From Acidimicrobiales bacterium (GTDB lineage Bacteria; Actinomycetota; Acidimicrobiia; Acidimicrobiales; SZUA-35): 64,000 nt of DNA. A program made the position numbers and the translations under genes. A model generated the notes under the pieces. That model was given only the letters and a program-made list of their open reading frames with translations, did not search any database and was not told the DNA's origin. The stretch's first letter is position 1, and each line of letters begins with the position of its first letter. Shown piece by piece: positions 61,802 through 64,000 of this stretch. The stretch spans positions 245,124-309,123 of the forward strand of contig JANQPB010000026.1 in assembly GCA_028285495.1 (NCBI GenBank), given 5' to 3'.

Positions 61802-63370
61802 TCAGCCCTCCGGCCAGACTGCGGTGTCCGGCTGCTGGCCGAACCAGGCGAACCAGAACAGCTGGGGCACGGCGACCCGGGGCCAGGTCGAGCCGTCGGC
61901 GAGCGTCATGGCCTCGTCGGTCGCCTCGACGTCGGCGGGGAGCAGGCCGGGCTCCAGGCCCGAGTCGCCGACCTCGTAGGCTCGGGCCCCGGCCCGTCCC
62001 GGTACCAGCGCCACCCGCCGGTCGCCGACGGCGAACACCCGACCGGCGCCCTCGTCGACCAGCGCCGACACCTGCACGGCCAGCGCCTCGTCACCGTCGA
62101 GCAGCCCGATCATCGGCTCCTTGAGCTCGAAGGCGTCGGGGGTGTCGAAGATCGGGAACCAGACGTCCGGGTCCTCGTAGTAGAAGCGGTAGGCGTCGTC
62201 GGGGTCGTACGAGTAGGCGATCGGCGGCTGCTCGGGCGACGTGGCGGCGTCGGGGAAGATCGGGGCGGGGATGTCGAGGACCTCCGTGTCGGGGTGGACC
62301 TCCAGCCACTCCGCCCAGGTCGTGGTCAGCACCGGGTACTGGGACAGCTCGACCCCCTCGAGCGGGCCGGACATGCCGACCCCGGTCTGATGGCGCCACA
62401 GCGTGTCGGTCTGGACGTCGACCATGATCTTGTTCGACTCGATCAGCAGCCCCGACGTCTGGAAGTCGAGGACCTGCCCGCCGTCCGAGCCATCGTCGAC
62501 CCGGCGGTCGAACATGAGGGCCGAGCGGCACAGCGTGCAGTAGACCATCGACACCGGGATGCCGGCGATCTCGTCGTTGGCCAGCTCGTGGTGGGCCAGG
62601 ATCCGCACGGGGTAGGCGACCGCCTCGCCGTCGATGGCAACGGCCAGCACCAGCTCGTCCGGGGTCATGAAGTCGGCCGCCGACGCCGGGAGCCGGACCG
62701 GGTCGTTCAGCTCGGGGATTCCGCCCCTGGCCACGCCACCCCACTGGATCTGCGAGAGCAGCACGTCGTCTGGCACCTCGTCGAGCAGGGTGGCGAACTC
62801 GGTGTCGATCGAGCCGTAGAGCTCGGTCTTCCAGCGGCGGTACCCGTCGCCCGGGTCGGCGGCCTCGCGGTAGACCCAGTTGCCGAAGATGCGGTAGTCG
62901 TCGGTCCGCTGCCCGATCGGGACCAGGCCGGACAGGTTGAACAGGGCGGCCGATGCCGCCTTGTCGATCCGGGTTGAGCGCCCGAGGCGATAGATGTCGA
63001 CGAGCCAGGGGCCCCAGCGGGTGTCGCCGCTCACCCCCATGGCCAGGGCCAGCTCGGCCCCGTCGTTGCTGTTGGGGGCGTCGAGGAACGCAGCGATCCG
63101 CCCGTCGATCTCGGCCGGGTCGGGGGCGGTGGCGAGCAGCGCCTCCATGGCCTCCGTCTCGGCGGCCGCTGCCTCGTCGCCGTTCGCGTCGACGGCCTCG
63201 TCCGCTCCGGCGGCGCTCTCACCGTCGACCCCGCCCGTCGGCGTGTCGTCGCCATCGGGGGCGGCGCCCGACCCGTCATCCGTGCTCCCGCAGGCCGCCG
63301 CCAGCAGCGCAAGCGCCAACACGGCGACGGCGAACCGGCGCAGCCTCAGACGTCGATCGATCACGACCAC
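61802..63370 (-). CDS. DUF3179-family lipoprotein
   Basis: Exported lipoprotein of 522 residues: lipobox LLAAAC (Cys27), acidic linker, then a DUF3179 domain. Family marks are AYPVRILAHHELANDEIAGI, MVYCTLCRSALMF with two Cys, LESGLL-like LIESNKIMVD and LWRHQTGVGMSGPL. Members occur in bacteria and archaea with unknown function and carry a conserved Cys pair. It lies between two paralogous binding lipoproteins on the same strand. GTG 63370 is used; a GTG six bases later is equally possible. Confidence 0.88.
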   Translation of the reverse strand: MVVIDRRLRLRRFAVAVLALALLAAACGSTDDGSGAAPDGDDTPTGGVDGESAAGADEAVDANGDEAAAAETEAMEALLATAPDPAEIDGRIAAFLDAPNSNDGAELALAMGVSGDTRWGPWLVDIYRLGRSTRIDKAASAALFNLSGLVPIGQRTDDYRIFGNWVYREAADPGDGYRRWKTELYGSIDTEFATLLDEVPDDVLLSQIQWGGVARGGIPELNDPVRLPASAADFMTPDELVLAVAIDGEAVAYPVRILAHHELANDEIAGIPVSMVYCTLCRSALMFDRRVDDGSDGGQVLDFQTSGLLIESNKIMVDVQTDTLWRHQTGVGMSGPLEGVELSQYPVLTTTWAEWLEVHPDTEVLDIPAPIFPDAATSPEQPPIAYSYDPDDAYRFYYEDPDVWFPIFDTPDAFELKEPMIGLLDGDEALAVQVSALVDEGAGRVFAVGDRRVALVPGRAGARAYEVGDSGLEPGLLPADVEATDEAMTLADGSTWPRVAVPQLFWFAWFGQQPDTAVWPEG

Positions 63371-63376
63371 GGACAG

Positions 63377-63420
63377 AGAACCGGCCGGCCGGGGTGGTTG
63401 TTCCCCGACCGGCCGGCTCT
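63377..63420 (-). terminator. Strong stem-loop between binding-protein and DUF3179 genes
   Basis: Arms 63377-63394 and 63403-63420 (18 nt each, GC-rich core CCGGCCGG) pair in 16 of 18 positions around an 8-nt loop. It lies 42 bp after the stop of the upstream gene and 7 bp before the DUF3179 start. No T-tract; it may be a terminator or an mRNA 3'-protecting element. Confidence 0.6.
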
Positions 63421-63462
63421 GCTCACTCCGTCGTCACCGGGACGGGCCCGGCATCGGCGTCC

Positions 63463-64000
63463 TCAGCAGCCGTTGTCACCCCAGGAGCAGTTCGGCGACG
63501 AGCCGTTGAGGTCAACGGCGGCGCCGAGCTGGATCCACGACTCGTTGGCTGCGTCGTACTGGCTGAACTCCGAGCCCTCGATGAAGTAGCCGTCCTCGGA
63601 GCCGTTGACCGCGAACGAGATGCCGTCCAGCGTCAGCGGGTGGACCACGTCCATGGCCCGTTGGGCCAGGATCAGGTTCGACCGGGTCAGACCACCATCG
63701 AGCTCGGCGGCGATCCGCAGCGCCTCGACGTGGGCCCAGGCGTACATCGAGAAGCCGGTGCCGTAGAGCCCGACCGAGGTGTCGAGGCCGGCGGCCTCCA
63801 TCGTCTCGTTTGACCAGGAGACGAAGGGATCGTCGGCGTACTGCGGGTCGGTGGTGGCCTTCACGCCGCCGCCGACGATGTACCAGTCGTTGGCCACGTC
63901 GCCGGCGGGGATCATGTAGGCGTTCGGATCCTTGCAGACCGACGGGGCGAACAACGCCTTCGCCGTCTCGGTCAGACCCGAGTTCCCGGCCTCCTGGACC
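63463..64000 (-). CDS. Branched-chain-type substrate-binding protein (5' end beyond window)
   Basis: C-terminal 178 residues of a binding protein; the frame runs off the window's right edge. KALFAPSVCKDPNAYMIPAG and YGTGFSMYAWAHVEALRIAAELDGGLTRSNLILAQRAMD closely match the corresponding parts of the protein at 60047-61678, including the ending ...SSPNCSWGDNGC against ...STPNCPWTDEGC. The two are clear paralogues separated by the DUF3179 gene. An internal TTG at 63954 is not a credible start. Confidence 0.88.
   Translation of the reverse strand, partial: VQEAGNSGLTETAKALFAPSVCKDPNAYMIPAGDVANDWYIVGGGVKATTDPQYADDPFVSWSNETMEAAGLDTSVGLYGTGFSMYAWAHVEALRIAAELDGGLTRSNLILAQRAMDVVHPLTLDGISFAVNGSEDGYFIEGSEFSQYDAANESWIQLGAAVDLNGSSPNCSWGDNGC

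Overview
High-GC DNA with actinobacterial character: GTG starts are common, genes overlap as ATGA or GTGA, tRNA-Cys and tRNA-Val sit side by side, and there are an F420-type luciferase-like monooxygenase, a long mycobacterial-type arylsulfatase and a DUF1501/DUF1800 pair. An Acidimicrobiia-like (Ilumatobacter-type) heterotroph fits best, but this is inferred from gene content; there is no rRNA or marker gene here.

Layout. (1) 0-5 kb: a large orphan lipoprotein, an epimerase, a small VOC protein and a membrane protein. (2) 5.2-12.2 kb: an alpha-glucoside uptake and hydrolysis locus made of a LacI regulator, lipoprotein binding protein, two permeases, a small membrane protein and a GH13 glucosidase. 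The same 14-bp near-palindrome lies in front of the regulator and twice in front of the transporter, and a strong stem-loop separates the binding-protein gene from the permeases. (3) 12.4-18.2 kb: a lipase-like hydrolase, a PCu(A)C copper chaperone with a His-rich tail, a PASTA-containing protein and a long arylsulfatase. (4) 18.3-50.4 kb: a catabolic region with two related modules. Module A (18.3-26.1 kb) has an AhpD-like protein, a CHRD protein and a tight operon of VOC dioxygenase-like protein, F420 monooxygenase, atypical SDR, FAD hydroxylase and FAH hydrolase, then a TetR regulator. A Dpp/Opp-type transporter with a permease-ATPase fusion and a MalT-like LuxR regulator follow. Module B (35.1-48.1 kb) has a FAH hydrolase, a second AhpD-like protein, a two-domain extradiol dioxygenase, a GntR regulator, acetoacetyl-CoA synthetase, hydrolases, another VOC protein, a second sulfatase, a flavin reductase, an epoxide-hydrolase-like enzyme and a second FAD hydroxylase. 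A reasonable reading is uptake, desulfation, ring hydroxylation, meta-cleavage and hydrolysis of an unknown aromatic or sulfated aromatic compound. A TetR/sterol-desaturase pair and an acyltransferase close the region.

(5) 51.7-56.0 kb: an IS481-type remnant and a decayed integrative island. A 44-bp copy of the 3' part of tRNA-Val at 52.1 kb and the intact tRNA-Val at 55.9 kb bracket a nucleotidyltransferase/small-ORF pair, a frameshifted AraC remnant, small membrane proteins, an EF-Tu-barrel-like protein and a VOC protein. (6) 56.2-64 kb: a DUF732-like secreted protein, the DUF1501/DUF1800 pair, two paralogous branched-chain-type binding lipoproteins (the second cut by the window edge) and a DUF3179 lipoprotein between them.
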